A stretch of DNA of 64,000 nucleotides. Origin: an uncultured Alistipes sp. Its GTDB lineage: Bacteria > Bacteroidota > Bacteroidia > Bacteroidales > Rikenellaceae. Positions 50,061 to 60,131 of the stretch are shown here, one piece after another; within the stretch, counting starts at the first letter, position 1; the number at the start of each line of letters is the position of its first letter. Where the stretch lies: positions 21,498 to 85,497 of the forward strand of contig CANPHE010000007.1 of assembly GCA_947573795.1 (NCBI GenBank). The letters are read 5' to 3'. The translations under genes were made by a program, and so were the position numbers. Below the pieces are notes generated by a model. That model ran no database searches, had not been told where the DNA came from, and saw only the letters and a program-made list of their open reading frames with translations.

Positions 50061-51011
50061 TCAGTCGAACGATTGCATTCCCGACTGGGCGATCCGCATG
50101 ATCCGCTGGTATTCGGTCGGGGTGAGCTCCATGAAGAAATAGTGGATCGGGTCCACGCGCATGCCGTTGTGGCGCACTTCGTAGTGGAGGTGGGGCGAGA
50201 GCGAAAGACCCGTGTCGCCCGAGAGCGCGATGATGTCGCCGCGCCGGACGCTCTGTCCTTTGCGGACGTTGATTTTCGAAAGATGGCTGTACGAAGTTTC
50301 GTAACCGTTGCCGTGGTCGATCACCACGGTCTGTCCCTGTGTCGCATGGCGCTGCGCTACGTCGCGCACCGTGCCGTCCGCCGTAGCGAATACGCGCGAA
50401 CCTTCGGGGATGGTGTAGTCGACGCCCTGGTGGGAATGCAGCGTCTTGTAGAAGGGGTGGATGCGCATGCCGTAGGAGGCGGTCAGCAGCGTCAGCTGCT
50501 TGTTGATGACGGGCTGGATCGCGGGGATGTTGTCGGTGGCGCTTCCCTGCGTATCGATGGCTGCCTGCAACGCTTCGTAACTGCCGGCCAGTTTGTCGAG
50601 CTGCCGTTCCAGCGCGTCGGTACGTTGACGCAGTTCGCGCCGGAGCTGTCGGGTGGGGCGGTCGATGATCGTTTCGTAGGTTGCGGCCTGTTTGCTCGCG
50701 TATTCGTCGTCCAGGTCGTAGGGCGTCGATTCGAACAGGATGCGGAAGACGTTGCGGTCGCGTGCCGCGAGGTTGCCGATTACCTCCGAGATCGAGTCGT
50801 AGCGCGATTCCAATGTCTCGTATTCGCTGCGCAGCTTGTCGGTCGAATGTTTGAGCGAATACTCCAGCGGGGTGTCGAAGAAGATCGAAAATCCGAAGTA
50901 GTAGAGTACGGCCATGCCGATCCATACGAACAGATGGACCGTGCCGCGGATGATGTTCTGGCGGCGGCGTTTGCGGCGGCGGAGCCGTTCGAGGTCTTTC
51001 TTGCCGGTCAT
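50061..51011 (-). CDS. M23 family metallopeptidase (membrane anchored)
   Basis: The 316-residue protein has a basic N-terminus, one membrane segment (about residues 25-45), a coiled-coil-prone linker and a LytM domain with intact zinc ligands: HQGVD in the first motif and SPHLHYEV in the last, plus SYSHLS. It should cut peptide cross-links in peptidoglycan or process envelope proteins. It is adjacent to a second, related M23 gene with one base between them. Confidence 0.92.
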   Translation of the reverse strand: MTGKKDLERLRRRKRRRQNIIRGTVHLFVWIGMAVLYYFGFSIFFDTPLEYSLKHSTDKLRSEYETLESRYDSISEVIGNLAARDRNVFRILFESTPYDLDDEYASKQAATYETIIDRPTRQLRRELRQRTDALERQLDKLAGSYEALQAAIDTQGSATDNIPAIQPVINKQLTLLTASYGMRIHPFYKTLHSHQGVDYTIPEGSRVFATADGTVRDVAQRHATQGQTVVIDHGNGYETSYSHLSKINVRKGQSVRRGDIIALSGDTGLSLSPHLHYEVRHNGMRVDPIHYFFMELTPTEYQRIMRIAQSGMQSFD

Positions 51012-51012
51012 G

Positions 51013-52056
51013 TCACAATACTTCGAAATTGGTTTCGTGCATCCGCTCCATCAGTTCGGTATACTGTTCGGGTGTCATGTCGCGGTTGAAATAGTTGATC
51101 GGATTCACGGGAACGCCCCGGCGGATCACCTCGTAGTGGAGGTGGGGACCCGTCGAACGGCCGCTGTTGCCCGTCAGCGCGATGACCTGTCCGCGCGTGA
51201 CCCGTTGTCCGGGTTCGACGAGGATTTTGTCCAGGTGGGCGTAGCGGGTCTTGTAGCCGAAACCGTGGTTGAGCAACACCTGGCGGCCGTAACCTCCGTT
51301 GTAGCCCGCGCTCGCTTCGGCGACGATGCCGTCCCCCGTGGCGTAGACCTCCGTACCGCGGTCGCAGCCGAAGTCGATGCCCGTGTGGGCCTGTACGCGC
51401 TTGAGTATCGGGTGGTAACGGCGCGGCGAGAAGGCTCCGATGTGGTTGTTGTGCAGCGCCGAGCGGTCGATGGGCCAGATGGCCGGAATGGCCGCGGACA
51501 TCTGCTCCTTGTCCTGCGAAAGAGTTTGCAGCTCGTCGAACGACACCGATTCGAGGTAGGTCGTGCGGGCCAGTGCGTCGAGCTGCTCCCAGGTCGAACG
51601 CATGAGCGGCTCGAATTCGTCGCCCTCCAGCGCTGCGTATTTCGACTCGGGGTAGGGCTGCCAGATGCCGGGCAGCGAGAGCGTGTCGGTGGAGAAAAGC
51701 GAGCGGTAGACCTCGTTGTCGCGGTGACGGATGGCGTCGACCTTCTGCTGCGAGGTGCGGATGCGTTCGCGCAGAATCCGGTATTTGATCGTCAGCTCGC
51801 GGTTGTCGCGCAGGATGCGGTACATCTTGGGCGTGTAGAAAAAGTAGGAGAAAAGCACGTTGGCGATCGACACGAGGATGAACCCGATCAGGATTTTGCG
51901 GATCAGCCGGTAGGTGCGCAGGCGGAACGGAGCCGTTACCACCTCGCGTGTCAGCGTCTTGGCTTCGTGCGAGAGGGCGTGGGCCTCGTGTGCGAGCCGC
52001 TCCCGGTCGAAATGTCCGGACGCGAAGTCTTCCGTATGTCGTTCTTTTTGCTCCAC
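51013..52056 (-). CDS. M23 family metallopeptidase (membrane anchored), second copy
   Basis: From the GTG at 52056 the protein has 347 residues: a charged cytoplasmic start (VEQKERHTEDF), a membrane segment (about residues 55-75), a coiled linker, and a LytM domain with intact HTGID and GPHLHYEV motifs and RYAHLD. A TTG at 52086 in the same frame lies inside the promoter -7 box and cannot be transcribed, so it is rejected. The two M23 genes look like a tandem duplication that has diverged. Confidence 0.88.
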   Translation of the reverse strand: MEQKERHTEDFASGHFDRERLAHEAHALSHEAKTLTREVVTAPFRLRTYRLIRKILIGFILVSIANVLFSYFFYTPKMYRILRDNRELTIKYRILRERIRTSQQKVDAIRHRDNEVYRSLFSTDTLSLPGIWQPYPESKYAALEGDEFEPLMRSTWEQLDALARTTYLESVSFDELQTLSQDKEQMSAAIPAIWPIDRSALHNNHIGAFSPRRYHPILKRVQAHTGIDFGCDRGTEVYATGDGIVAEASAGYNGGYGRQVLLNHGFGYKTRYAHLDKILVEPGQRVTRGQVIALTGNSGRSTGPHLHYEVIRRGVPVNPINYFNRDMTPEQYTELMERMHETNFEVL

Positions 52057-52083
52057 CGCCAAAAAACTCTTTATTATATGGTG

Positions 52084-52091
52084 CAAATTTA
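52084..52091 (-). promoter_or_regulatory. -7 box for the M23 tandem genes
   Basis: TAAATTTG reads on the minus strand at 52091-52084; transcription would begin near 52078, about 22 bases before the GTG start. The -33 box is not clear. Confidence 0.5.
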
Positions 52092-52103
52092 GCTTTAATT
52101 GTG

Positions 52104-52111
52104 TAATTTTG
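52104..52111 (+). promoter_or_regulatory. -7 box for alaS
   Basis: TAATTTTG at 52104-52111 fits TAnnTTTG; the -33 box is weak. The predicted leader before the ATG at 52162 is about 45 bases. The gap 52057-52161 between the divergent genes holds both promoters. Confidence 0.5.
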
Positions 52112-52161
52112 CAACCCGAATCGAATAACGTACGAAAAGCGTAAAATCATATACCGAATTT

Positions 52162-54786
52162 ATGGAATCGAATAAAATTCGCCAAGCCTTTCTGGACTTC
52201 TTCGCCTCGAAGGAGCATGCGATCGTGCCTTCGGCGCCGATGGTGGTCAAGGGAGACCCCACGCTGATGTTCACCAATGCGGGCATGAACCAGTTCAAGG
52301 ATATCTTCCTGGGCAATGCGCCGCGCAAATATCCGCGTGCGGCCGATACGCAGAAGTGTCTGCGCGTGTCTGGTAAACACAACGACCTGGAGGAGGTCGG
52401 ACACGACACCTACCACCATACGATGTTCGAAATGCTGGGCAACTGGTCCTACGGCGATTACTTCAAGAAGGAGGCGATCGAGTGGGCCTGGGAGTTGCTG
52501 CACGATGTTTACAAACTGCCTGCCGAGCGGATGTACGCCACGGTCTTCGAGGGCTCGGAGGAGGACGGCGTGCCGTTCGATCAGGAAGCTTACGACTACT
52601 GGCTGCGTTTCCTGCCTGCGGATCATATCATCCGCGGCAACAAGCACGACAACTTCTGGGAAATGGGCGAGACGGGTCCCTGCGGCCCTTGCTCGGAGAT
52701 TCATTTCGACCTGCGCGACGAGGCGGAGATCGCCCAGAAGCCGGGCCGCGAGATGGTCAATGCGGGCCATCCGCAGGTGATCGAAATCTGGAACCTCGTC
52801 TTCATGCAGTTCAACCGCAAGGCCAACGGTTCGCTCGAAGAACTTCCCGCGCGCAACGTCGATACGGGTATGGGATTCGAGCGTCTCTGCATGATTCTGC
52901 AAGGTAAGAAATCCAATTACGATACGGATGTTTTCCAGCCGACGATCGGCCGCATCGCCGCTTTGGCCGGCAAACGCTACGGCGAGGAGCAGAAGGCCGA
53001 CGTGGCCATGCGCGTGATCGCCGACCACCTGCGCGCCATCGCCTTCTCGATCGCCGACGGTCAGCTGCCGTCGAACGTCAAGGCGGGATATGTCATCCGC
53101 CGCATCCTGCGCCGCGCCGTGCGTTACGGCTACACTTACCTCGGCTTCAACGAGCCGACGCTCTGCAAGCTGGTGCCGGGGCTGGTCGAGCAAATGGGGG
53201 GCCAGTTCCCCGAGCTGCGGGCCCAGCAGTCGCTCATCGAGAAGGTGATCGAGGAGGAGGAGGCTTCGTTCCTGCGCACCCTCGCTACGGGTATCAACCT
53301 GCTGGACGGCGTGATCGAGCGCACGAAGGCCGAGGGCAAGGAGCTTATCTCGGGTGTCGAGGCGTTCGAACTCTACGATACGTTCGGATTCCCGATCGAC
53401 CTCACGGAGCTGATCGCCCGCGAACAGGGCGTCGGCGTGGACCTCGCGGCCTTCGAGAAGGAGTTGCAGGCCCAGAAGGAGCGTTCGCGCAACGCCGCGG
53501 CCGTCGATACCGACGACTGGGTGGAGCTGTTCCCCTGCAAGGAGAGCATCTTCACGGGTTATGATACCCTCACCGAGCAGGTGCGCATCGCACGCTACCG
53601 CCGCGTCAGCTCGAAGGGCCGCACCTCCTATCAGCTGGTCTTCGACCGCACGCCGTTCTACGGCAATTCGGGCGGTCAGATCGGCGATATCGGCTACATC
53701 GAGAATGCGAACGAGCGCATCGCCGTCGTCGCTACCGAAAAGGAGAACGGATTGATTATTCATATCGTCGAGGCGCTGCCGGAGAATCCCGCCGCGGAGT
53801 TCACCGCACAGGTCGACGCCGCGAAACGTCAGTCGGCAGCCAACAACCACAGCGCTACGCACCTCATGCACGAGGCGCTGCGCAAGGTGCTGGGTACGCA
53901 CGTCGAGCAGAAGGGCTCGATGGTGACGCCCGAGTTGCTGCGCTTCGACTTCTCGCATTTCCAGAAGGTGACGCCCGAGGAGCTGCGCGAGGTGGAACGC
54001 CTGGTCAACCGTGCCGTGCGGGCCAACTATCCGCTGGAGGAGAACCGCAACGCTACGAAGGAGGAGGCTGCCGCCTGCGGCGCCATGATGCTTTTCGGCG
54101 AGAAATACGGCGATCGGGTCCGTATGGTCAAGTTCGGTTCGTCGGTCGAGCTGTGCGGCGGTACGCATACGTCGGCTACGGGAAATATCGGTTTCTTCAA
54201 GATTCTGAACGAGAGCGCGATCTCGGCCGGTGTGCGTCGTATCGAGGCCGTTACGGGCGAGCAGGCCGAGCAGGTGCTCTACGCCGCCGAGGATACGCTG
54301 CGCAACGTGGGCGAATACCTCAATAATTCGCAGGTCGTGCAGGCCGTGAAGAAGATGATCGAGAACAACGACGCCCTGTCGAAGGAGGTCGAGGCCATGC
54401 GTCGCGAGCAGGTGGCCCAGTGGGCCGACAAGATCGTCGCTTCGACGCCCGAGCGCGACGGCATGCAACTCTTTACGACGCAGACGGATCGTCGCGCCGA
54501 TGTCGTGAAGGACCTGGCCTACAACCTGCGTTCCCGTTCGCCGCGACTGGTTTTCGTCGTGGGTACGCTCCAGGGCGGGAAACCGATGCTCACGGTGATG
54601 CTGGGCGACGAGATCACGGCTCAGGGCGTGAATGCCGGTGCGGTGGTCCGCGAGGCCGCCAAGCTCATGCAGGGCGGCGGCGGCGGACAGGCTTTCTTCG
54701 CCACGGCGGGCGGCAAGAACCCCGAGGGGTTGCAGGCTGCGATCGACAAGGCCGTGGAACTGATCCGCAAACAGCTGGGAATGTAA
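52162..54786 (+). CDS. alaS: Alanyl-tRNA synthetase
   Basis: The enzyme charges tRNA(Ala). The 874-residue protein has the class II catalytic core ([45 protein letters not shown]), the editing domain with zinc-binding [13 protein letters not shown] and [13 protein letters not shown], and the C-terminal DHHA1 oligomerisation region with [14 protein letters not shown]. Length and order are normal. gpmI follows after 26 bases, probably in the same transcript. Confidence 0.97.
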   Translation: MESNKIRQAFLDFFASKEHAIVPSAPMVVKGDPTLMFTNAGMNQFKDIFLGNAPRKYPRAADTQKCLRVSGKHNDLEEVGHDTYHHTMFEMLGNWSYGDYFKKEAIEWAWELLHDVYKLPAERMYATVFEGSEEDGVPFDQEAYDYWLRFLPADHIIRGNKHDNFWEMGETGPCGPCSEIHFDLRDEAEIAQKPGREMVNAGHPQVIEIWNLVFMQFNRKANGSLEELPARNVDTGMGFERLCMILQGKKSNYDTDVFQPTIGRIAALAGKRYGEEQKADVAMRVIADHLRAIAFSIADGQLPSNVKAGYVIRRILRRAVRYGYTYLGFNEPTLCKLVPGLVEQMGGQFPELRAQQSLIEKVIEEEEASFLRTLATGINLLDGVIERTKAEGKELISGVEAFELYDTFGFPIDLTELIAREQGVGVDLAAFEKELQAQKERSRNAAAVDTDDWVELFPCKESIFTGYDTLTEQVRIARYRRVSSKGRTSYQLVFDRTPFYGNSGGQIGDIGYIENANERIAVVATEKENGLIIHIVEALPENPAAEFTAQVDAAKRQSAANNHSATHLMHEALRKVLGTHVEQKGSMVTPELLRFDFSHFQKVTPEELREVERLVNRAVRANYPLEENRNATKEEAAACGAMMLFGEKYGDRVRMVKFGSSVELCGGTHTSATGNIGFFKILNESAISAGVRRIEAVTGEQAEQVLYAAEDTLRNVGEYLNNSQVVQAVKKMIENNDALSKEVEAMRREQVAQWADKIVASTPERDGMQLFTTQTDRRADVVKDLAYNLRSRSPRLVFVVGTLQGGKPMLTVMLGDEITAQGVNAGAVVREAAKLMQGGGGGQAFFATAGGKNPEGLQAAIDKAVELIRKQLGM

Positions 54787-54812
54787 AGTTTAACAATATA
54801 CGATAAAGGACT

Positions 54813-56339
54813 ATGGCTAACAAAGTTCTTCTGATGATTCTCGATGGCTGGGGCAACGGCCATCACGATAAGGCGGATGTGATCTCGACGGTCCATCCCG
54901 AATATATCTCGGCCATGACCGAGCGCTATCCCCACGCCGAGCTGCGCACGGACGGCGAGAATGTCGGTCTGCCCGACGGCCAGATGGGCAATTCGGAGGT
55001 GGGACACCTCAATATCGGCGCCGGTCGCGTCGTATACCAGGACTTGGTGAAGATCAACCGCGCCTGCCGCGACAATTCGATTCTGAAGAATCCCGAGATC
55101 GTCGCAGCGTTCGAATACGCCAAGGAGAAGGGTGTGAACGTCCATTTCATGGGCCTCACGTCGGACGGAGGCGTGCACTCGTCGCTGGAGCACCTTTTCA
55201 AACTGTGCGATATCGCTGCCGAATACGGCATCGCCAATACCTTTGTACACTGCTTCATGGACGGTCGCGATACCGATCCGCGCAGCGGCAAGGGTTTCAT
55301 CGAACAGCTGGAGAAGCACCTCGGCGCCACGACCGGCAAGATCGCTACGGTGATCGGCCGTTACTATGCGATGGACCGCGACAAGCGCTGGGAGCGCGTG
55401 AAGGTGGCTTACGATGCGCTGGTGAACGGTGTCGGCGCTCCGGCGACGGATATGGTCGCTGCCGTACAGGCGTCGTACGACGCGGAGGTGACCGACGAGT
55501 TCATCAAACCCATCGTGCGCGTGGATGCCGACGGCAAGGCCGTGGGTACGATCGCGGCGAACGACCTGGTGATCTTCTTCAACTACCGCAACGACCGTGC
55601 GAAGGAGCTTTCGATCGTCCTGACGCAGGAGGACATGCCCGCCGAGGGTATGCACACGCTGCCGCTTTACTACTGCTGCATGACTCCCTACGACGCCAAG
55701 TTCACGGGGCTGCACATCCTCTTCGACAAGGAGAACGTGCCCGATACGATCGGCGAGTGGGTTTCGAAGCAGGGCCTCAAACAGCTGCGTATCGCCGAGA
55801 CCGAGAAATATGCCCACGTGACCTTCTTCCTGAACGGCGGTCGCGAGGAGACGTTCGAGGGCGAGGAGCGTATCCTGGTCGCTTCGCCGAAAGTCGCTAC
55901 GTATGACCTTCAGCCCGAGATGTCGGCTCCGGAAGTAGCTGACAAACTGGTCACTGCATTGAACGAACAGAAGTTCGACTTCATCTGTCTGAACTTCGCC
56001 AACGGTGACATGGTGGGCCATACGGGCGTCTACGATGCCATCGTGAAGGCCGTAAAGGCCGTGGACGGTTGCGTGGCGAAGGTCGTCGAGGCTGCCAAGG
56101 CCAACGGCTACGAGGTCGTGCAGATTGCCGACCACGGCAATGCCGACAATGCCGTCAATGCGGACGGTACGCCCAATACGGCGCACTCGTTGAATCCGGT
56201 GCCCATCGTGGTCGTCTCGGACCGCGTGAAGTCGGTGAAGAACGGCATTCTGGCCGATGTCGCTCCCACGGTGCTGGCACTGATGGGTGTTCCGCAGCCT
56301 GCCGAAATGACCGGCGAATCGCTCGTGGAGCTGAAGTAA
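54813..56339 (+). CDS. gpmI: 2,3-bisphosphoglycerate-independent phosphoglycerate mutase
   Basis: The enzyme interconverts 3- and 2-phosphoglycerate in glycolysis with two manganese ions. The 508-residue protein has the metal Asp in [10 protein letters not shown] (Asp11), the nucleophile Ser61 in QMGNSEVGH, and the later motifs [20 protein letters not shown] and IADHGNADN. All are intact. It is followed by a strong terminator. Confidence 0.97.
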   Translation: MANKVLLMILDGWGNGHHDKADVISTVHPEYISAMTERYPHAELRTDGENVGLPDGQMGNSEVGHLNIGAGRVVYQDLVKINRACRDNSILKNPEIVAAFEYAKEKGVNVHFMGLTSDGGVHSSLEHLFKLCDIAAEYGIANTFVHCFMDGRDTDPRSGKGFIEQLEKHLGATTGKIATVIGRYYAMDRDKRWERVKVAYDALVNGVGAPATDMVAAVQASYDAEVTDEFIKPIVRVDADGKAVGTIAANDLVIFFNYRNDRAKELSIVLTQEDMPAEGMHTLPLYYCCMTPYDAKFTGLHILFDKENVPDTIGEWVSKQGLKQLRIAETEKYAHVTFFLNGGREETFEGEERILVASPKVATYDLQPEMSAPEVADKLVTALNEQKFDFICLNFANGDMVGHTGVYDAIVKAVKAVDGCVAKVVEAAKANGYEVVQIADHGNADNAVNADGTPNTAHSLNPVPIVVVSDRVKSVKNGILADVAPTVLALMGVPQPAEMTGESLVELK

Positions 56340-56353
56340 CTGTACTTGTAAGT

Positions 56354-56390
56354 AAAATCCCCGGAATCGATCTCGATTCCGGGGATTTTT
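56354..56390 (+). terminator. Intrinsic terminator after gpmI
   Basis: A long stem joins AAAATCCCCGGAATCGA (56354-56370) and TCGATTCCGGGGATTTT (56373-56389), followed by TATCTTTTT. Confidence 0.9.
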
Positions 56391-56416
56391 ATCTTTTTAA
56401 ATAAGACATTCACCCT

Positions 56417-57106
56417 ATGAAATCCATTGTACGCAATTATCTGATTTTTACCCTCGGTCTTTATTTCCTTTCCGCCGGGATCGTGTCGATTCTCCGCTCG
56501 ACGCTCGGAACGACGCCGATTTCGAGCGTCAACTACGTACTCAGCCTCAATACGCCGCTGTCGTTGGGAACCTGCACCTTCCTGATTAATACGCTGCTTA
56601 TCATCGGCCAGTTCTGGCTGGTGCGCGACCGCATGGCGCGGCGCACGGCGATCGAAATTCTGCTTCAATTTCCCTTTTCGATGCTTTTCGGGCTTTTCAT
56701 CGACCTGAATATGTATCTGACGCAAGGGGTGCAGCCGCAGAGCTATGTCGCGATGCTGGCGCTGGTCGCCTGCGGCTGTTTGGTCCAGTCCGTCGGGGTC
56801 GTGCTGGAGATAAAACCCCATGTGGTCATGATGAGTGCCGAGGGGTTCGTCTACTACGCTTCGCAGCGTTACGGCAAGGAGTTCGGACGGTTCAAAGTGG
56901 GGTTCGACGTTACGCTCGTGACCGCTGCGGTGCTGCTGTCGCTGCTCTGTACCCGACGGATCGAGGGGGTACGCGAAGGCACGCTCGCGGCGGCACTGGC
57001 GACGGGTTGGATCGTGACGTTTCTGAACCGTCGGGTATTCACCCGCACTGCGTTGGGCCGAATCCTTCCGACGCGGCTGTTCCGCGCTGCCTCGGAGCGG
57101 TCCTAA
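56417..57106 (+). CDS. YczE/YyaS-like membrane protein (DUF6198)
   Basis: The 229-residue protein has about five membrane segments: near residues 10-30, 50-70, 80-100, 108-130 and 160-180. It resembles the YczE/YitT-related family in the segment SAGIVSILRSTLGTTPISS near residue 20, and KFGFDVT-like (FKVGFDVTLV) near residue 155. The function is unknown. The gene lies behind the gpmI terminator, and its stop codon overlaps the stop of the convergent ProX-like gene by four bases. Confidence 0.7.
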   Translation: MKSIVRNYLIFTLGLYFLSAGIVSILRSTLGTTPISSVNYVLSLNTPLSLGTCTFLINTLLIIGQFWLVRDRMARRTAIEILLQFPFSMLFGLFIDLNMYLTQGVQPQSYVAMLALVACGCLVQSVGVVLEIKPHVVMMSAEGFVYYASQRYGKEFGRFKVGFDVTLVTAAVLLSLLCTRRIEGVREGTLAAALATGWIVTFLNRRVFTRTALGRILPTRLFRAASERS

Positions 57107-57621
57107 TACAATTCGATGAATTCATAGCTGCAACCCACTGCGGCGAGGTATCGGGCGAACTCTTCGCGGCGGATCACTACCGTGGCGCGGTTGTCGTTGG
57201 GGTGGAAGGCATATACGGACCATTCGCGCATCCGCGTGTCGAGGAACAGGTGCACGTGGTGCGCGGGATCGTTTATCAGCCCGAACGGCGAGACCGATCC
57301 CGGCCGCAGTCCCAACCAGCGCTCCATGCGTTCGGGCGATGCGAAGGAGAGTCTGCCCTGGTGCAGCCTGTGTTCGAGGTCGTGGATGGCGAGCCGTTGC
57401 TCGGCGTCGAAGCAGACCAGGTAGTGGCGGTCGCCTTTGTGGTTGCGGAAAAAGAGGTTCTTGCAGTGCCGGGCACCGTCGCCGCTGCAATAGCGCAGGG
57501 CGATTTCGCAGGTCGGGGCCTCGGGGTGTTCGTACCAGGTATAGCGGATCGCGTGGCGGTCGAGAAAGTCGAAGACGCGCTGACGCCGCAGGTCGGCTTC
57601 GGTCGTGTTCGCAGTATTCAT
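57103..57621 (-). CDS. Prolyl-tRNA deacylase-like protein (YbaK/ProX)
   Basis: The 172-residue protein belongs to the YbaK/ProX group, whose members remove wrongly attached amino acids from tRNA(Pro). Family features are YTWYEHPEAPTCEIALRY near residue 25, KNLFFRNHKGDRHYLV with the conserved Lys and Asn, and GSVSPFGLINDPAHHVHLFLD. It is coupled to the dehydrogenase gene upstream, whose stop overlaps its start by four bases. It is a stand-alone protein, not an editing domain of a synthetase. Confidence 0.85.
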   Translation of the reverse strand: MNTANTTEADLRRQRVFDFLDRHAIRYTWYEHPEAPTCEIALRYCSGDGARHCKNLFFRNHKGDRHYLVCFDAEQRLAIHDLEHRLHQGRLSFASPERMERWLGLRPGSVSPFGLINDPAHHVHLFLDTRMREWSVYAFHPNDNRATVVIRREEFARYLAAVGCSYEFIELY

Positions 57622-58559
57622 AGGCTGGGAAAGCAGGTGCGGATGTTGGTTTCGATGCAGCCGACGAGCACTTCGACCGCTTCGGTCGGAGCCCAGGCGT
57701 TGTGGGGCGAGAGCAGCAGGCGGTCCTGCTCCTTCAGATGGAGCAGCGGATTGTCGGCCGCAGGGGGCTCCTGGGCGAAGACGTCGAGGACGGCACCTGC
57801 GATCGAACCGGCGTCGAGCGCTGCGGCCAAGGCCGTTTCGTCCACGATACCGCCGCGGGCGACGTTGATAAGCACCGCATCGGAACGCATCCGGGCCAGT
57901 TCCCCGGCCCCGATAAGGCCGCGCGTGCGGTCGTTCAGCGGGCAGTGGATCGATACCACGTCGGCCCATGCGAGCAGTTCGGCGAGCGGCAGGGTGGGGT
58001 ACTCCTCCTGACGGAGGATGCCCGAAGTGGAGGCGTAGCGCACCTCGCAGCCGAACGCCGCGGCCAGCCGGGCGACTTCGCGGCCGATCGTTCCCAGGCC
58101 GACGATGCCCCAGCGCGAGCCGTGCAGTTGGCGGTTGGCGCCGTGGTAGTGGAATTGTCGTTGCGAGGCGGAGTAGGCGCCGCTGCGGACGTAACGGTCG
58201 AAATAGACGATTTGGCGCCGAAGTGCCAAAGCGGCTCCGAGGGTGGTTTCGGCAACGGCGTGGGTCGAATATCCCGCGGCGTTGCGCACCTCGATGCCCA
58301 GCTCGGCGGCAGCGTCGAGGTCGATGTTGTTCACGCCGGTCGCCGCTACGCAGATCAGCCGCAGGTGCGGCAGGGCGCGCATCGTCTCCCGGTCGAGCAC
58401 CACCTTATTGGTGATGACGATCTCCGCCTGGCGGCAGCGCTGCACAACTTCGTCGTCGGCGGTGAAGGCGTATCCGGTGTAGTCGCTCAGAGCGTGCAGC
58501 CGGCTGAGGTCCGCGCCGCCCAGGGTATATTCGTCGAGAAAAACGATTTTCGGTGTCAT
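57618..58559 (-). CDS. D-2-hydroxyacid dehydrogenase
   Basis: The 313-residue enzyme is predicted to reduce a 2-oxoacid with NAD(P)H, with glycerate dehydrogenase as the nearest kind. The NAD loop is GLGTIG near residue 153; the catalytic triad is Arg in NVARGG, Glu in FAQEPPAADNPL and His in SPHNAW. ATGVNNIDLDAA matches the substrate domain. A G9 tract (58582-58590) lies 22 bases upstream of the start. The gene is coupled to the ProX-like gene. Confidence 0.9.
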   Translation of the reverse strand: MTPKIVFLDEYTLGGADLSRLHALSDYTGYAFTADDEVVQRCRQAEIVITNKVVLDRETMRALPHLRLICVAATGVNNIDLDAAAELGIEVRNAAGYSTHAVAETTLGAALALRRQIVYFDRYVRSGAYSASQRQFHYHGANRQLHGSRWGIVGLGTIGREVARLAAAFGCEVRYASTSGILRQEEYPTLPLAELLAWADVVSIHCPLNDRTRGLIGAGELARMRSDAVLINVARGGIVDETALAAALDAGSIAGAVLDVFAQEPPAADNPLLHLKEQDRLLLSPHNAWAPTEAVEVLVGCIETNIRTCFPSL

Positions 58560-58581
58560 GGTGAAATTCTGTTTTTGTGTC

Positions 58582-58590
58582 GGGGGGGGG
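58582..58590. repeat. G9 tract upstream of the hydroxyacid dehydrogenase
   Basis: Nine G on the plus strand (C9 in the coding direction of the downstream gene) lie in the 87-base gap between the dehydrogenase and tcdA. GAAGCC and GGCTTC (58592-58597 and 58614-58619) next to it form an inverted repeat. Confidence 0.7.
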
Positions 58591-58646
58591 CGAAGCCTTG
58601 CGGCCTTTGGCCGGGGCTTCTGGCGACGTATAGGTTTGTTCGATTT

Positions 58647-59369
58647 TTACAATTCTCCGATTAGGTCGCGCACGACGACCGAGGCGCAGCCGATGCCGAA
58701 CAGGGCCGGGATGTAGGAAATCGTCCCGACGTTCGATTTCTTGTTTTGCTCCTCGCAGAGGATCATCGCCCCCTCGCGCATCGGTTCGGGCGAGAATACG
58801 GCCCGAAATCCGCTGCGGATGCCGATCTTGTGCAGCCGCTTGCGCAGCATGTGGGCCAGCGGACAGTGGTGGGTCTTCGAGATGTCGGCGATTTCGAGCT
58901 TCGTGGGATCGGTTTTCGCCCCGGCGCCCATCGAACTGACCAGCGGCATGCCGCGTTCGAGCGCTGCGGCGATCAGGGCCAGTTTGGGCGAAAGGGTGTC
59001 GATGGCGTCGACCACGTAGTCGTAGCGTGCGGCGTCCAATAAAATATAGGTCTCCTCGTCCTTGATGTAGAGGTTGACCACCGTGAGTTCGATTTCGGGC
59101 GAGATGTCGCGCAGACGCTCGGCCAGGATGTCGGCCTTCTGCCGTCCCACGGTCGAGTGGAGCGCCACGAGCTGGCGGTTGATGTTCGACGGCGCCACGG
59201 CATCGGCGTCGGCGATGGTCATGCGTCCTACGCCTGCGCGGGCGATCATCTCCGCGGCGTAGGCCCCTACGCCGCCCAGTCCTACGACCAGCACGTGGGC
59301 GCGGCGCAGCCGGTCGAGTTTCTCCTCTCCGAGCAGCAGCTCGGTGCGTTCAAGCCATTGGGGTGTCAT
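58647..59369 (-). CDS. tcdA: tRNA threonylcarbamoyladenosine dehydratase
   Basis: TcdA cyclises t6A37 of tRNA to ct6A in an ATP-dependent step. The 240-residue protein is an E1-like enzyme with the nucleotide-binding GLGGVGAYAAEMIARAGVG (residues about 30-48), DADAVAPSNINRQ, VVDAIDTLSPK and the late SYIPALFGIGCASVVV motif. It overlaps the TatD gene by 20 bases. A YciO/TsaC-like gene for the t6A pathway family lies at 18567. Confidence 0.92.
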   Translation of the reverse strand: MTPQWLERTELLLGEEKLDRLRRAHVLVVGLGGVGAYAAEMIARAGVGRMTIADADAVAPSNINRQLVALHSTVGRQKADILAERLRDISPEIELTVVNLYIKDEETYILLDAARYDYVVDAIDTLSPKLALIAAALERGMPLVSSMGAGAKTDPTKLEIADISKTHHCPLAHMLRKRLHKIGIRSGFRAVFSPEPMREGAMILCEEQNKKSNVGTISYIPALFGIGCASVVVRDLIGEL

Positions 59370-59973
59370 GGGTTTGTTTCGTTTTTGGGGCGGATGCTCC
59401 GAAAATACGCCGGTAGTTGTCCAGCGTCGTCTGTTGCAACGTTTCGACCTCTGTGCCGAGCAGTGCGGCGGCGCGGGCGTAGACCTCCTCGATGGGCGTC
59501 GGGTCGTCGTCGGTCTCCAGGAAGAGTCGTTCGTGCGGCGTGGCGCACAGGGCCCGGACCGTACGGGCCGAGCGCAACGACCGGATGCCGTAGGAGAGGT
59601 AGTAGCCCCGCGCTACGGCCTGACGGGCCTGCTGCTCCGATCCGACGAATCCGTGGAAGATCACGGCGCGGAGCGGATAGGCGCGCAGTTCGCGCATCAA
59701 CGGCTCGAAAGCCTTCACGCAATGCAGCACGACCGCGAGATCGCGTTCGCACGCCAGCCGAAGCTGCTCCCGCAGTACGGCGAGTTGAACGTCGGCGGCG
59801 GGGCCCCGCAGGTTGTCGAGCCCGATTTCGCCGATGGCCTGCACCTCCGCCAACGCGGGCAAAAGCGCCTCGATCCGTTCCGTCGCGGCGTCCCACGGGT
59901 GGATGCCGGCCGTACGTAATTCGACGGCGTGCCGGGTCGGACGGTGGGTGTGTATGTCCACATAGGGTAGCAT
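59350..59973 (-). CDS. TatD family metal-dependent hydrolase
   Basis: The 207-residue protein has DIHTH at residues 6-10, AIGEIGLDN, VVLHCVKAFEPLM, VIFHGFVGS and FLETDDDPTPIEE, which together supply the two-metal site of TatD DNases. It is shorter than the 260 residues usual for TatD, as in a compact subgroup common in Bacteroidetes. The start codon lies eight bases after a promoter -7 box, so the mRNA is likely leaderless or nearly so. Confidence 0.85.
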   Translation of the reverse strand: MLPYVDIHTHRPTRHAVELRTAGIHPWDAATERIEALLPALAEVQAIGEIGLDNLRGPAADVQLAVLREQLRLACERDLAVVLHCVKAFEPLMRELRAYPLRAVIFHGFVGSEQQARQAVARGYYLSYGIRSLRSARTVRALCATPHERLFLETDDDPTPIEEVYARAAALLGTEVETLQQTTLDNYRRIFGASAPKTKQTHDTPMA

Positions 59974-59981
59974 CGCGAATG

Positions 59982-59989
59982 CAAATGTA
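59982..59989 (-). promoter_or_regulatory. -7 box of the TatD-tcdA transcript
   Basis: TACATTTG reads on the minus strand at 59989-59982. The -33 region is AT-rich but lacks a clear TTTG. On the plus strand TATTTTCG at 60052-60059 is a one-mismatch candidate for the nqr operon. Confidence 0.5.
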
Positions 59990-60131
59990 GAAATTTTAAG
60001 TAAATTTAAAAAATAATGGCGCGCTTATACCCGATTTCGCGAAAAAATTCGTATTTTCGCACGCGGAAAAAACTGTTAGCCTGCTAACAACGAATTTGAA
60101 TGCCAAACTTAACACATCAAAATCTTTAACC

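Noticed and set aside
52057..52086. TTG start at 52086 for the second M23 gene
   Set aside because: The codon lies within the TAAATTTG promoter box and would not be transcribed; the GTG at 52056 fits the mapped box.
52147..54468. Open frame of 773 codons antisense to alaS
   Set aside because: alaS is unmistakable on the plus strand; the antisense frame is a codon-bias artefact.
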